Of a stretch of 64,000 nt of DNA, positions 29,878 through 40,800 are shown one piece after another; the first letter of the stretch is position 1, and every line of letters begins with the position of its first letter. The notes under the pieces are model-generated. The model was not told where the DNA came from. It made no database searches and was given only the letters and a program-made list of their open reading frames with translations. The translations under genes were made by a program, and so were the position numbers. This stretch comes from Caprella mutica (Eukaryota; Arthropoda; Malacostraca; Amphipoda; Caprellidae). Location of the stretch: assembly GCA_947561585.1 (NCBI GenBank), contig CANNZV010001035.1, forward strand, positions 1 to 64,000. Direction: 5' to 3'.

Positions 29878-29883
29878 TCAGTA
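29878..29883 (+). promoter_or_regulatory. Initiator TCAGTA (predicted transcription start at 29880)
   Basis: TCAGT is the arthropod initiator consensus, in register with the TATA box; it gives an 80-nt 5' UTR. Confidence 0.6.
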
Positions 29884-29960
29884 TCAGCAGAGATATCATC
29901 GAGTGAGTTTATCGCCTTCGCAGTTCTTAAGGAAGAAGCCCAGCAACAACATCATTAATC

Positions 29961-30173
29961 ATGTCTGACGCCTACTTTGACCAGTACGAACACTACAATT
30001 TCGACGAGAAAGTCACCCATTCCAGAGGCTCTGGCAAGAACAGATCCAAGATTGAAGCGGAGCAAAATAAGAATATGGACCACAAAGACGGACACACCAG
30101 AAAAATAGTTCACAATATGCAAAATAATGAAACTAATAATAAAAGCGAGAGAGCGTCTGCGTTGAAGCACTAG
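29961..30173 (+). CDS. Nupr1: NUPR1-like small basic nuclear protein (p8/Com1 family)
   Basis: 70-residue protein. NUPR1 relatives are disordered, DNA-binding, HMG-like chromatin cofactors induced by stress. Residues 1-16 (MSDAYFDQYEHYNFDE) match the acidic-aromatic N-terminus I know from insect members. Residues 26-57 follow the family core: a basic KNRSKIEAEQNKN segment, then GHTRKIVHNMQNNE, which lines up with the GHERKLVTKLQNSE motif of vertebrate NUPR1. The C-terminus is Lys/Arg-rich. Single coding exon; the ATG has good context (AATCATGTC) and is the first in the predicted mRNA after the TATA/Inr promoter. The 3' UTR is interrupted by an intron (30214-31383). Length fits the family (about 65-85). 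Confidence 0.88.
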   Translation: MSDAYFDQYEHYNFDEKVTHSRGSGKNRSKIEAEQNKNMDHKDGHTRKIVHNMQNNETNNKSERASALKH

Positions 30174-30660
30174 CATCTCCCTTTATTCTATTTTTTTTTG
30201 CGGAAAATTGTTGGTAAGTACTAACATGACTTGACATTTTATTATATACCTATAATTAGCCATTTTTTTTGGTAAATGAATCTACATAAACTCTGCCAAC
30301 TAGCTACGTAGGTACCTACGTCTATGTACCTAGTTACTTCTATATATCTTTTATAAAGATACAGAAACTCTTGCATTCTTATCGTTTATATTATCGTTTT
30401 CTTACCTAGCAACTAGATAGGTAGTTAAACTAGATGAACTCTTTCAATTCTTACAGTCTTTAAACATACTAAAGCTACCTTTCAAATCTACGTCAATTTC
30501 TTTTGTGGTGTTTTATCTTTAGTAAATGACGTATCTAGTTAAATGACAAGCAAGTAACTAAAGTAACTACGCACCATTCTGAAGGTCACCCTTGTTGTGC
30601 AGACAGTTTAACAAACTGAGAATATCTGTAGACTGTCTGTAACCACAGGCCATAGTAAAT

Positions 30661-30840
30661 TAGGGGTAGTTGCGAGTTATTGGACAGTTCTAAATTGGCG
30701 ATTAATTAAGAAAATATTATAATTTAACATTCTTTCTCGTTGTTTCAATTGGCTTCTGTAGATATGGATACCATAAATTGTTGAATGTTTTTATTTACAG
30801 TATAGAAAATGCGGATCTGTACGATGACTGAAACTTACCT
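30661..30840. mobile_element. Fold-back MITE, family A, diverged
   Basis: TAGGGGTAGTTGCGAGTTAT at the left, GACTGAAACTTACC at the right. The centre keeps GTAGATATGGATACC from the core. Confidence 0.55.
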
Positions 30841-30961
30841 TATTGGTTGTGTGTATACCTACTTGCTATTTTGAAATGCAGTTGCTATCGAATTATGTGG
30901 TTTATTAGTTTTTGTATTAGTTATGTATTGGGTGAAAATTGCAATTGGTTAATTTTAAAAC

Positions 30962-31164
30962 TAGGGTCATGCAGGTAAATTGCGGCACTTTAATTTAAAA
31001 CATTCTTAACCGAATTTTCATTAAAATGTTGCATAGCTATCAAAATAAGCGTAGTACATGCTATAATTTATTCTATGTTTTTTACGAGTGTTTTGAAGCT
31101 ATGACGTTTCTGATGTTAGAGGCTGCAGTTTGTTAATGTGCCGCAATTTACCTGCTTGACCCTA
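30962..31164. mobile_element. TA-flanked MITE with GGGTCATGCAGGTAAATTGC ends
   Basis: Left GGGTCATGCAGGTAAATTGC, right GCAATTTACCTGCTTGACCC, one mismatch over 24 bp, TA at both borders. 199 bp between the TAs, inside the NUPR1-like intron. Confidence 0.85.
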
Positions 31165-31663
31165 ATTGTTATTCGGCAAATTTGAAATACCTACTGAAGT
31201 TTCATTTTTTTTGGTAACTAAATAGTGACGAAATTTTGTAGATGGAGTCTCAGAACTTGTAACATTTTAACCACCACAGTAAATGTTAAATTACTTTAGA
31301 AAAAAATACAAAGGAATTAATTTGCCTGGTTTAAATTTATAAATACTGCAATATTCTTAACTAATTTATCTTTTTTTTTTCAGGTTGCAGCCCTGTGTCC
31401 ACTTCTCTACTTTGCTCGTCTGACTTCTAAGGATTCATTGTGATGTTTTTTCTCGTCTTAGGATAATTTTAGAACTAAGAAAACTGTAAACTTTACCTAT
31501 CACTGCCGGTATCCATTTCTTAGAACTTTGGGTAACTTTCCAGTTGTCGTACAGTACTATTTTTTGTTAGTTACCGGACATTACGGATTGATTACCAGTT
31601 TAATATTGTATGTCTATTTAATTCCATTATCTCTTTTGGAGTAGTTTCGCTCCTAGTTTCTAT

Positions 31664-31669
31664 AATAAA
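31664..31669 (+). terminator. Polyadenylation signal of the NUPR1-like gene
   Basis: AATAAA in the second (untranslated) exon, about 280 bp after the acceptor at 31383. Confidence 0.6.
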
Positions 31670-31689
31670 TAAGTTTTTCTATTAAAACT

Positions 31690-32342
31690 CGTATGATTAT
31701 TTATCCACTTTATTTAAGTATATTTTTACCATTTCTGATTATAATAATTTAAATTACTGGACGTTCAGGTTCATTCAATAAAATAACAATGATTAAAAAT
31801 TAGGAAAACTTAGGTTATTTTAATCTAAATTTCAACAACTAGTTAAAATATTAAAAGCTATTATAAATATTTGAAATGAAAACTAATTACAAACAACATT
31901 GAAATTTTTAGATGAAAACCTAGTAGCTTCATTAAAAACAATTAAATTTTATTGTAAAGGATGGAAGAGCTTATTAAAAGTTAAATATTTCTATCCTAGC
32001 CAATTGATAGTATTTTATTGCTCTTATTACATGCTTTTATATCAAATACATTTCAAATGGATTACTACATGGAAGAAAATAACTACATCTGAGGTATTGG
32101 AAAAAAAACTGCTTACTGGCCCAACTAAGTATTTAGTCTATATTCTAAAGGTTCAGTGCAACTTTCTTCATACTTAATTTTATAACTAATTAATTGACAA
32201 ATGATTTGGACACCTATAAATTGTGTATCTTAATATTATGAAATCGCTGAGAAATTAGGGTTTACAGAAATTGATGGTCTGAAGGCGTGGGCACAGATTA
32301 GGTAACAAACATTATGAATCTATCCACAGGACCACACATATA
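31690..32342. other. Intergenic, no gene seen
   Basis: AT-rich. A 92-codon open frame at 31899-32177 lacks an ATG at its start and reads as low-complexity hydrophobic sequence, so it is not called. The left TA of the Tc1 element is at 32341-32342. Confidence 0.5.
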
Positions 32343-33898
32343 CACTGCGACCAGAATTATTAGTCCAAAGAGTTTTTTGCCCATAACTCTAAAACCGTTT
32401 GCGGAAGATTTCCGAAATTTCAACCATAGGTGTAGAAGAGTATGAGACACGTTCTAACTAATTTTCAAAGTTGTACTCTTCTTTGTTTTGAATTTTTTTA
32501 ATATTTCCTTTTTTCAGGTGACCATAATTATTAGTCCAGTACATAATTTTTATTTAATTAGTTGAAAATGGGGCGTGGAATGGACCTTTCAGAGCAAGAA
32601 AAAAACCTTATCATCAAGTTAACAGCTAAGAAGAAGCCTCAAGCTGAAATAGCTGCACAAATTGGACGCCATGTAAAAACCATCAAGCGTTTTTTGGAAA
32701 ATCCGAAAATTCGTAAAGAACGCAAGGATAAAGGCAAATTGAGGAAACTATCAGAAAGGGATGTGCGCCGCCTGAAGGCTACATTGAAGAAGAACCCTGG
32801 TTCAACAAGCAAGGACATTTTTTCCGCTTCCGGGGTTGCAGATGTGTCTAAATCGACCCGCAATTCAGTTCTTGGAAAATTTGCTAAACAAAAAAAAGCC
32901 ACTATAACTCCTCCTCTCACCCCAAAACACAAAGAGAGGCGTCTAGATTGGGCCAAGAGATATATGAGAACCTCTCCAAAGCTTATATTATTCACTGACG
33001 AATGTAGAGCAACTTTGGATGGCCCTGATGGATGGTCCAAAGGATGGGACCCTTCCCAAATGCGTTTGCGACGTCAGCAAGGTGGTGGAGGGGTGATGTT
33101 TTGGGCGGGAATTGTAGGGGATGTACTCATTGGTCCTGTGAAGGTGCAAGAAGGTGTTAAACTCGATTCTAAGCGCTACTGTGAGTTCATTGATTCTGCT
33201 CTTTCAGACTGGTTAGATGACCTGCCTTTGGAACAACGCCGTAAAATCATATTTATGCTCCGTCGCATGCAGCAAAGAAAACCAAAGAGTTCTTGCACTC
33301 ACTGGGCTTCAAGAATAACACCCTGATGGACTGGCCTGCCTGCTCACCCGATTTAAATCCCATTGAAATTTTATGGGCCATCATCAAAAGAAGTGTTTAC
33401 AGCAATGGGAAGCAGTATTCATCAAAAAATGATCTCTGGGCTGCCATACAGAATGCTGCGAAGGCTGTGGATCCTTCTACTATCAAAAAACTAACAGATT
33501 CTGTCACTGAACGAATGTTTCAAGTCATAAAATCCCAAGGATCTCACATTGGGAAATAATCATGATTTCTGCCATATTAAATTCACTATTGACTACTTTC
33601 TTGTGTTTACAAAGTGTATTTGTATTTGGTATTTGATGTTAAAAGTTTTGTTATTTAAAAAATTCGTTTATTTATCCTTGTAACAAATTTATAAAGAAAC
33701 GAAAAAATCGGGACTAATAATTCTGGTCACCTGAAAAATGGAAATATTAAATAAATTAAAAAGAGTTAACCTTCGTATAATGACACGAATGTGTCTCATA
33801 TTCTTCTACACTTATGGTGAAAATTTCGTAAATTTACCGCTGCCCGTTTTTGAGATATAGTCAATAAACACTTAGGACTAATAATTCTGGTCGCAGTG
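32343..33898 (+). mobile_element. Tc1-like transposon with IR/DR ends, TA target
   Basis: 1556 bp, flanked by TA (32341-32342, 33899-33900). Ends CACTGCGACCAGAATTATTA and its inverse. A second, inner pair of the same core (GTGACCATAATTATTAGTCC at 32518-32537, inverse at 33711-33730) gives the long inverted repeats with paired direct repeats (IR/DR) known from Tc1 elements such as Sleeping Beauty. Ends about 200 bp long, imperfectly matched. It carries one broken transposase. Confidence 0.93.
32568..33559 (+). pseudogene. Tc1-like transposase, broken by a deletion at the second catalytic Asp
   Basis: Two overlapping frames (32568-33326 and about 33266-33559) give about 330 residues together, the family size. 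N-terminal paired-like HTH (LSEQEKNLIIKLTAKKKPQAEIA), the Tc1 GRKRKLS-like block (KLRKLSERD), first catalytic Asp in LILFTDECR, a WAGI motif, then ACSPDLNPIE with the last catalytic Glu. The frame breaks at about 33256-33262, just where the QDNAPSH block should be: the sequence passes directly from IIF-Met into the SHAAKK-like part in another frame. The second Asp and frame are lost together, consistent with a deletion of 3n+1 bases, simplest 10. If the relatives' length is assumed, Asp-Glu spacing would be about 37, so DD37E-like (inference). Confidence 0.9.
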
Positions 33899-34867
33899 TA
33901 GTTTAATTCTTCTCATAATAAGTTGCCTGCTATATAATTTTATAAGGTATTGAATATTTGAATGAATCTCAAATGACTCTGTTATTAGCGTTCCCGAATA
34001 ATTTCAATCAAGGTATAAAAAATTGCACTGGGCCGTTGAGGATATAGAAAAAAACTGCAGAATACTGCAACTGCCTACTGGTAATAAGTTTGTTTTTTGT
34101 TAACTTTATAGAATTGGTTACAATGTGATACTAATACTTTTAAGCTATTGGTATAGCTATAATTAAAACACCACCACGATATCTGCATCTTCATAAATCG
34201 TATGACTTTACCTGTCAAGTATACTGAGAGAAGATAAAGGTCCTCCAACAACCTATCTATGTTCTTCCTATCTCCTTCGTATATTCTTTTATTTATAAAA
34301 ATCAGCTTTTTCTAGTAACTGTCAAGTTGTGTAGAGATGTCATCTATAATATTTATTGCCTAGAAATCCTGAAAAAAATAGAAGCCTATCTAGTGTGAGG
34401 GGGATTAAGTCGGCATTACCCTAGATAGATTATCGAAAAAGATGTTTGATTGGAAATAGGTACTACCTAAATAATCTACTATAAAAACGACAGGAGACAT
34501 TCAGAAACTGACTTAGCTAACAATCTATTCTACTATCTTTCGATATTTCAAGCTCATGAAAAATTGCATAATTTGAACCTCTAAAATATATCAGACTAAT
34601 CTGTATCATAAGCTTTTCCTCGTTTCAAAATAATAAATTAACAACTGGCAACTTCTCGATATAATTGGTTTAAAATTCCGCTAAATAGATTGCTTTCAGT
34701 TGATAAAAAACACTCAAGTATTTCGAATTACAATAGTAAATCACCGCATTAACTTACTCAAATCAATTACTGTATCCTTCGAATAAATTTCCACCTTTAA
34801 TAATTTACCCAAAAAGAAAATATTAATTATAGCCGACAGGAACATTGAAGTCGATGTAGCCACCTTG
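33899..34867. other. Intergenic and 3' flank of the LolA-like gene
   Basis: No gene, tandem repeat or inverted repeat noticed. The end should contain the 3' UTR of the minus-strand gene; I did not find an unambiguous polyadenylation signal. Confidence 0.4.
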
Positions 34868-37800
34868 TCAGTCGGTTATGATGTACGGAATGGACGGGGA
34901 GTGCTTCCATAGAAGGAAACCGATGAAGATGCCGATACAGGTACCAAGGATTGCCATGGAGAAACCCAGGCCCGCCATGCTACCCGCTGTGTAGCCCGCC
35001 TGGATGAAGCGGAGTGATTTGTGTCGCATATTAGGGTGCAATGCGCCAGAAGTTGTCTCCAAAGACCCGCATTTGATAGTCACGAACTGGAAAATGGATT
35101 GTTGGTGAAAATCTGCATTGTGTCGCTATAAGTTAATTTAAGTTAATAGGTCTGATCAACTAAAGAAATGAAGTCGAAGAGTCATAAAGAAAGGGGCTCC
35201 ATGAACAAAATCACCTACTATCATTAGAGGGTACTGTTTATGGATGGAGAAAAGTTACACGCAATGTGATAAAAAGGAACACAAGCAACTGAGACTTAAC
35301 TCACGAAAGAAATAGGAAATGAAGAGGTGATATTAGTAAATGAAGCCTACCAAACGAAAAAACCAGGACATTGAAAATTAATTTAGTTGGGCAGAAGATA
35401 TAAGTTTTGGGAAGAAAATTCTATATCAAAGATATATTAAAATGAGATTGATCAACTCAGTCAGTCAATTGAAGCTCTAAAATGCCGGATTCGTCAGTTT
35501 CTTATTACCTGAGATTTGAGAAATCTAAAATCCTTCTCTATATATTTATATTTTACAAACTCACCAATTTCCTGTTGGCTGACAGATCTAGATTCTTCTT
35601 TATTTACAAACTCACCAGTTTCTTGTTGGCTGACAGATCTAGCTTCACTGACAAGTTATGTTTATTGGTGACATCGTGCAGGAGTCTATAAGCATCTGCC
35701 ATCATCAGCTGAGGTCTGGGTTTGGACACGGAACCTGCCACATCTGGCTTTTCTAAGAGCACGAACCACACATCCACCTCTCCAGTGGAATGGCGACTGC
35801 TTAGCTGTAAAGGAAAGAGATACGTAACATATTTTCGTGAATTAATTTCGACATTCATTTTAATAATTCATCGAATGTAAATTTAATGAGAATGAAGAAT
35901 TCTCATTAATTCTTGAACAGTTGAACAATTCTAGAACATTGAACAATCAATGTTGTTAATTCAAATTTTTATTTTCCATAAGCACAATTTATAATTTGTT
36001 ACGTTACGAATAGCATAGGAATATTTCGCTGATAATCTGAGTTGGAACGGCGCTTCCTCAACTTTAGTTGTCTATTTCAAGAGTTTAAAAACGCGTTGCG
36101 TAATCTTAAGATCACGCAAATTCGGTAAATTTTGCGGAACATAAATACTACCTATAAACAAATGGTTATTATAACAGATCTCATCTCAAATATCAAATTT
36201 AAACTAGGAAACATGAGACCAAATGTGCGCAGGTTAATAAAAAGATACCTAACTATTATATTACCTTTAAATCAAGGCTAATGTGCAGAATTGAACTGTA
36301 TGTTGTTATTACCCTTGCTAAATTGCAGATGGTTATGTTTTGGTTGGAATTATTTGTAATCTTGTTATTCGCATAGCTCAAAAATTATTGAAATTCGGTG
36401 GGACCATTAGTCAATATTCAGGTATCAGTTTATTAGATTTTGGGAGCGAACGAGTAAAAGGTCAAGGTCCTTTATAACTAAAGGAATATTGGATGGTCAA
36501 GGTCATTTATAAGCGAAGGCGAAGGTATTCGCTCTACGAATGCTAGTTCTAGTTTATAATCGATTAATATATTGAGTTTATCCAGAACTCCAAATATTTA
36601 ACTGGTTTGAGATGTAGAAGCAATAACAATATTACTCTTAACCACAATTAATAAAATTAGCGATCCACTGTTTGTTGCTGTGAGCATTGCTTAGTTTATT
36701 TGTTATTTTAACATTTTCAACAAATGCATTCTAAAATAGCCATATTGTGCACAGTGCCATTCAGTTGTTAATTGACTAGACAAAAGCATTCAAAATTCAC
36801 CTAAAATGTTGTCATGCAAAGCTCTAGTATACGTTAATAATTATCGGTCGGTTCCACGTCTTCGATCATAAAGAAAAAACTTTAATTTTTATATTCAATT
36901 TTATTCATGATACCTGTAGGTATTATGGATACCAACTAAAGTAAAAATTAAATAGTAGCTAATTATTTTATCGTTTTTTCTTATTTATTTAATTATTCTT
37001 TATTGAATAAAGAATCATTATTTATATAGCAAGCAATAACACAAATATAAAAGATTCCAAGCCCTTACATAAGTTCAAAAAAACTTTGAAGTCAACTTCA
37101 TAACCGAAGATGTGGAACCGATCAATAAATCGTAACTTACCCTAGTATATTTCCCATAGCATTACTTACAAACAGGTCCGTTATTCTCAAAGGTGACACA
37201 CCGGCAATGCCCGCCACAGCGCTCCGTATAGAGTTCTTAGCCACCTCTAGGTTGTAGTGCACCAACTCGCTGTAAGAGACCTCTAGCGTCAACATTAGGA
37301 ACAGCCTGTGAAAAGAAAGGGTAGTGATGGATACGGGTTAATAACTAGGAAAACACACCTACTTCCTGTTAATCAATAATTCAATACTCATACCTGTTAA
37401 TCACTATTCAGAGTATTCACTACACCTGTTTTTCACAAATCTGGTAATCACTACACCTGTTAATTACTTTACCTGTTTATTCTGTTAAGACAAGGGGATA
37501 TGTTGAATCGTTCCCAGGAAGGATGAGCATCACTAAACTCGTAGAAGAAAGTGTGTACTTTAGAGGTCCACTCTTTAGGGTTATTCTGTGAAAAAAAACC
37601 TATGTCACCAATTGGAAAGAAAAGAGAAACTTTCATGATTGGAAAAACAATGAACAAATTTAAGATTTCCAAAAAAGAAACTTTATCTAATTGTATGTAG
37701 ATATTTTAGATTGGTCTGAGTAGCTACACGAAGATAATTTTGTAAGATTTGAAAATAATAGAACACAAGAAAACTGTGAAGAGACTAAGTAAAAAAATCA

Positions 37801-40800
37801 ATAAAAATTCAGCAAAATGTAAGAAATATTCTTATAATGTTAGTAAGTGTACTTATGAACATTATTAAGATATTACATAGATATTGAAAATTAGATAAAT
37901 AAAAAATAACGTTTATCTGGATTAATGTTATTTAGCAATTAATATTCAATCTAACTACATGGATAATTGTAATGATCACTACTTAAATTCTAACAGTTCT
38001 ATCAGTGAAGGTAGAGCAAAGCATCAATTACCAGGTGTGAATTGAATAATTCAAAATGTTATTATCATTTAAAAAATATGAGCATTAAAATGTATCCACT
38101 GCACTGAAAATAATGAATATATTTTAATATTTCATTTTGATAATATTAACTTACTGAAATTTTAATCTGGTTTTTAATTCATACCTGGCAATTGCTACTT
38201 TGCCCTAATAACAGTGTCTTACCCCCTGGGCAATGTAGCTGGATATCCCCACAGGAACCTGTCGCCTCTTGTTCAGAACCTCTATCTCCACTGTCCATGT
38301 CTTGTGGGTGAAAAAGATCTCCACTGTGGAGTACTGCTTCTTCCTAGTACCTCTGTCAGCCACCCACACATCGCACAGAATACCCCGCACAACGCGCTGA
38401 AAAATAAAACATATTTATTTTGGATTTCTTTCAAATTAAAAAAATGTTATGAAATGAAAAAGTGCGAATCTAGCTATATGAGTTCAATTTTTAAAATTTA
38501 GTAGGGTTTAACGTCTTCTTTCCGCCGTTTCGACAATATCGCTGAAGTCAAAAGGAAATTGAAATACAAGGGACTGAAAGAAGCAGTCAGAAAGGAAAGT
38601 GGCTCCAAGAAAAAAGTTGCCAACCAGTTCCACCGTCGGTGACAATGCTCATGACTGCAGAAAAGCTACTCCGTGAATGGAGTCACTTACCAATGAATGT
38701 GACGAAGAGACACAAACACCCTTGACGGCATGCAAGGATGGAAGAGGAAAATGAAGAGGTGATAGTAAATCAGGACTATGTTCTTACCTAACACAAATTC
38801 AAAGACCTCGTAGTTGAAGAGCATAACCCTAGCGCTATCTTCTATAACTGCAAGTAGCGTTAAAATAATGATAAATATGGTAAAAAAAAAGAAGATACAT
38901 AATCCAAGTTACAACAGTTTGGGCCCCCTTCTTTTCCATTCGGCATTCACCACAGACAGCTTCAGGATAGAGCCCCGGGAAGCTGATTTCTAGCGATATT
39001 ATTTCTAGCGCTATGATTTCTAGCGCTATGATTTCTAGCTATATGCTTTCTAGCGCTATGATTTCTAGCTATATGCTTTCTAGCGCTATGATTTCTAGCT
39101 ATATGCTTTCTAGCGATATGATTTCTAGCTATATGATTTCTAGCGATATGATTTCTAGCGCTATGAGTTCCGGCGATATGATTTCTAGCGCTATGAGTTC
39201 CGGCGATATGATTTCTAGCGCTATGAGTTCCAGCGATATGATTTCCAGCGATATGAGTTCCAGCGATATGATTTCCAGCGATATGATTTCTAGCGATATG
39301 ATTTCTAGCGATATGATTTCTAGCGCTATGATTTCTAGCGATATGATTTCTAGCGATATGATTTCTAGCGCTATGAGTTCCGGCGATATGATTTCTAGCG
39401 CTATGAGTTCCGGCGATATGATTTCTAGCGCTATGAGTTCCAGCGATATGATTTCCAGCGATATGAGTTCCAGCGATATGAGTTCCAGCGATATGATTTC
39501 CAGCAATATGATTTCTAGCGATATGATTTCTAGCGATATGATTTCTAGCGCTATGATTTCTAGCGATATGATTTCTAGCGATATGATTTCTAGCGATATG
39601 ATTTCTAGCGATATGATTTCTAGCGATATGATTTCTAGCGCTATGATTTCTAGCAATATGATTTCTAGCGCTATGATTTCTAGCGCTATGATTTATAGCG
39701 ATATGATTTCTAGCGCTATGATTTCTAGCGCTATGATTTCTAGCGATATGATTTCTAGCGATATGATTTCTAGCGATATGATTTCTAGCGATATGATTTC
39801 TAGCGATATGATTTCTAGCGATATGATTTCTAGAGATATGATTTCTAGCGATATGATTTCTAGCGATATGAGTTCTAGCGATATGAGTTCTAGCGATATG
39901 AGTTCTAGCGATATGAGTTCTAGCGATATGATTTCTAGCGCTATAAGTTCTTACCGTTCCTTTGTAGATGAACTGGTGCGGGTCTAGCGATATGAGTTCA
40001 CTGGCGTGTCTCAGTCTGATGGACTTTTTCTCAGTGGGAGTAGCGTCCAAAGCAGACAAGGGGATGCCTTGGATGGAGCAGTTGGTAGTCTTCTCGTTAA
40101 TCATGTACTGGATACCTGAAAACAAACACTGTCTAAACTACTTCATATTAGTGAAATGAAAAAAATATTAGAACAAAAAATATTCTTGTAAAACTATTAT
40201 TTTTTTAAAGAAGAAATATTTTGTACCAACAAAAAATATTCTTGTAAAACAAAAAGTATTTTTGCAAACAAAATATTTTTATATAACAAAAACAAAATAA
40301 TTTTGTAAAACAAAACAATTTTTTTTCAATGAAAATATGTAGGTTTGATCTATTGAAGCATGTAAAATTAACTTTTCTCTTTTGTTTCATAGTAAGAAAT
40401 TTATGTAGGTACTAATATTAATAAGTTTAAGTATGTATAGAAAAATTAAACAACTTTCTTTTTCCATTAAAATAGCGTTACAACACAATAAGACAATTAT
40501 ATCAGATATATTTTCATAGCAGTTAAGAAAAAAACATTTATTTAATTTCTTTAAAAGTTCATCATTACTAAGGCTCAATTTGCTGCATTATATTTACATT
40601 GAAAATACCAGAAGGAAACTTTTTATAAAGACAGAGAAATGAAAAATAAAGAGACGCAAATTAGTTAACTATTTCCTTTGCCTCTCTTCTTTATTATTAC
40701 ATCCACCTTTCATTTTAATCCATTATTAAAAAGGATTCACATTCTTCTCCTTTAATCCCTTATCCATTACTTTAATAGTTCCCCATCCCCTCTCTCCAAT

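Larger units (their letters stand above)
30214..31383 (+). other. Intron in the NUPR1-like 3' UTR
   Basis: Donor TTG|GTAAGT 40 bp after the stop, acceptor TTTTTTTTTTCAG at 31383. It holds two MITE copies. An exon junction this close to the stop (about 40 nt) should not trigger nonsense-mediated decay under the usual 50-nt rule. Splicing is predicted only. Confidence 0.6.

Noticed and set aside
31899..32177. 92-codon AT-rich frame downstream of the NUPR1-like gene
   Set aside because: No ATG at its start, low complexity, no motif.
38962..40125. Long open frames of several hundred codons on both strands (ARNHI, SSDMI and LEIIS repeats)
   Set aside because: They are read-through of the 15-bp satellite, whose length is a multiple of three and which lacks stops. 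Only the part at 39955-40115 on the minus strand is a real exon.
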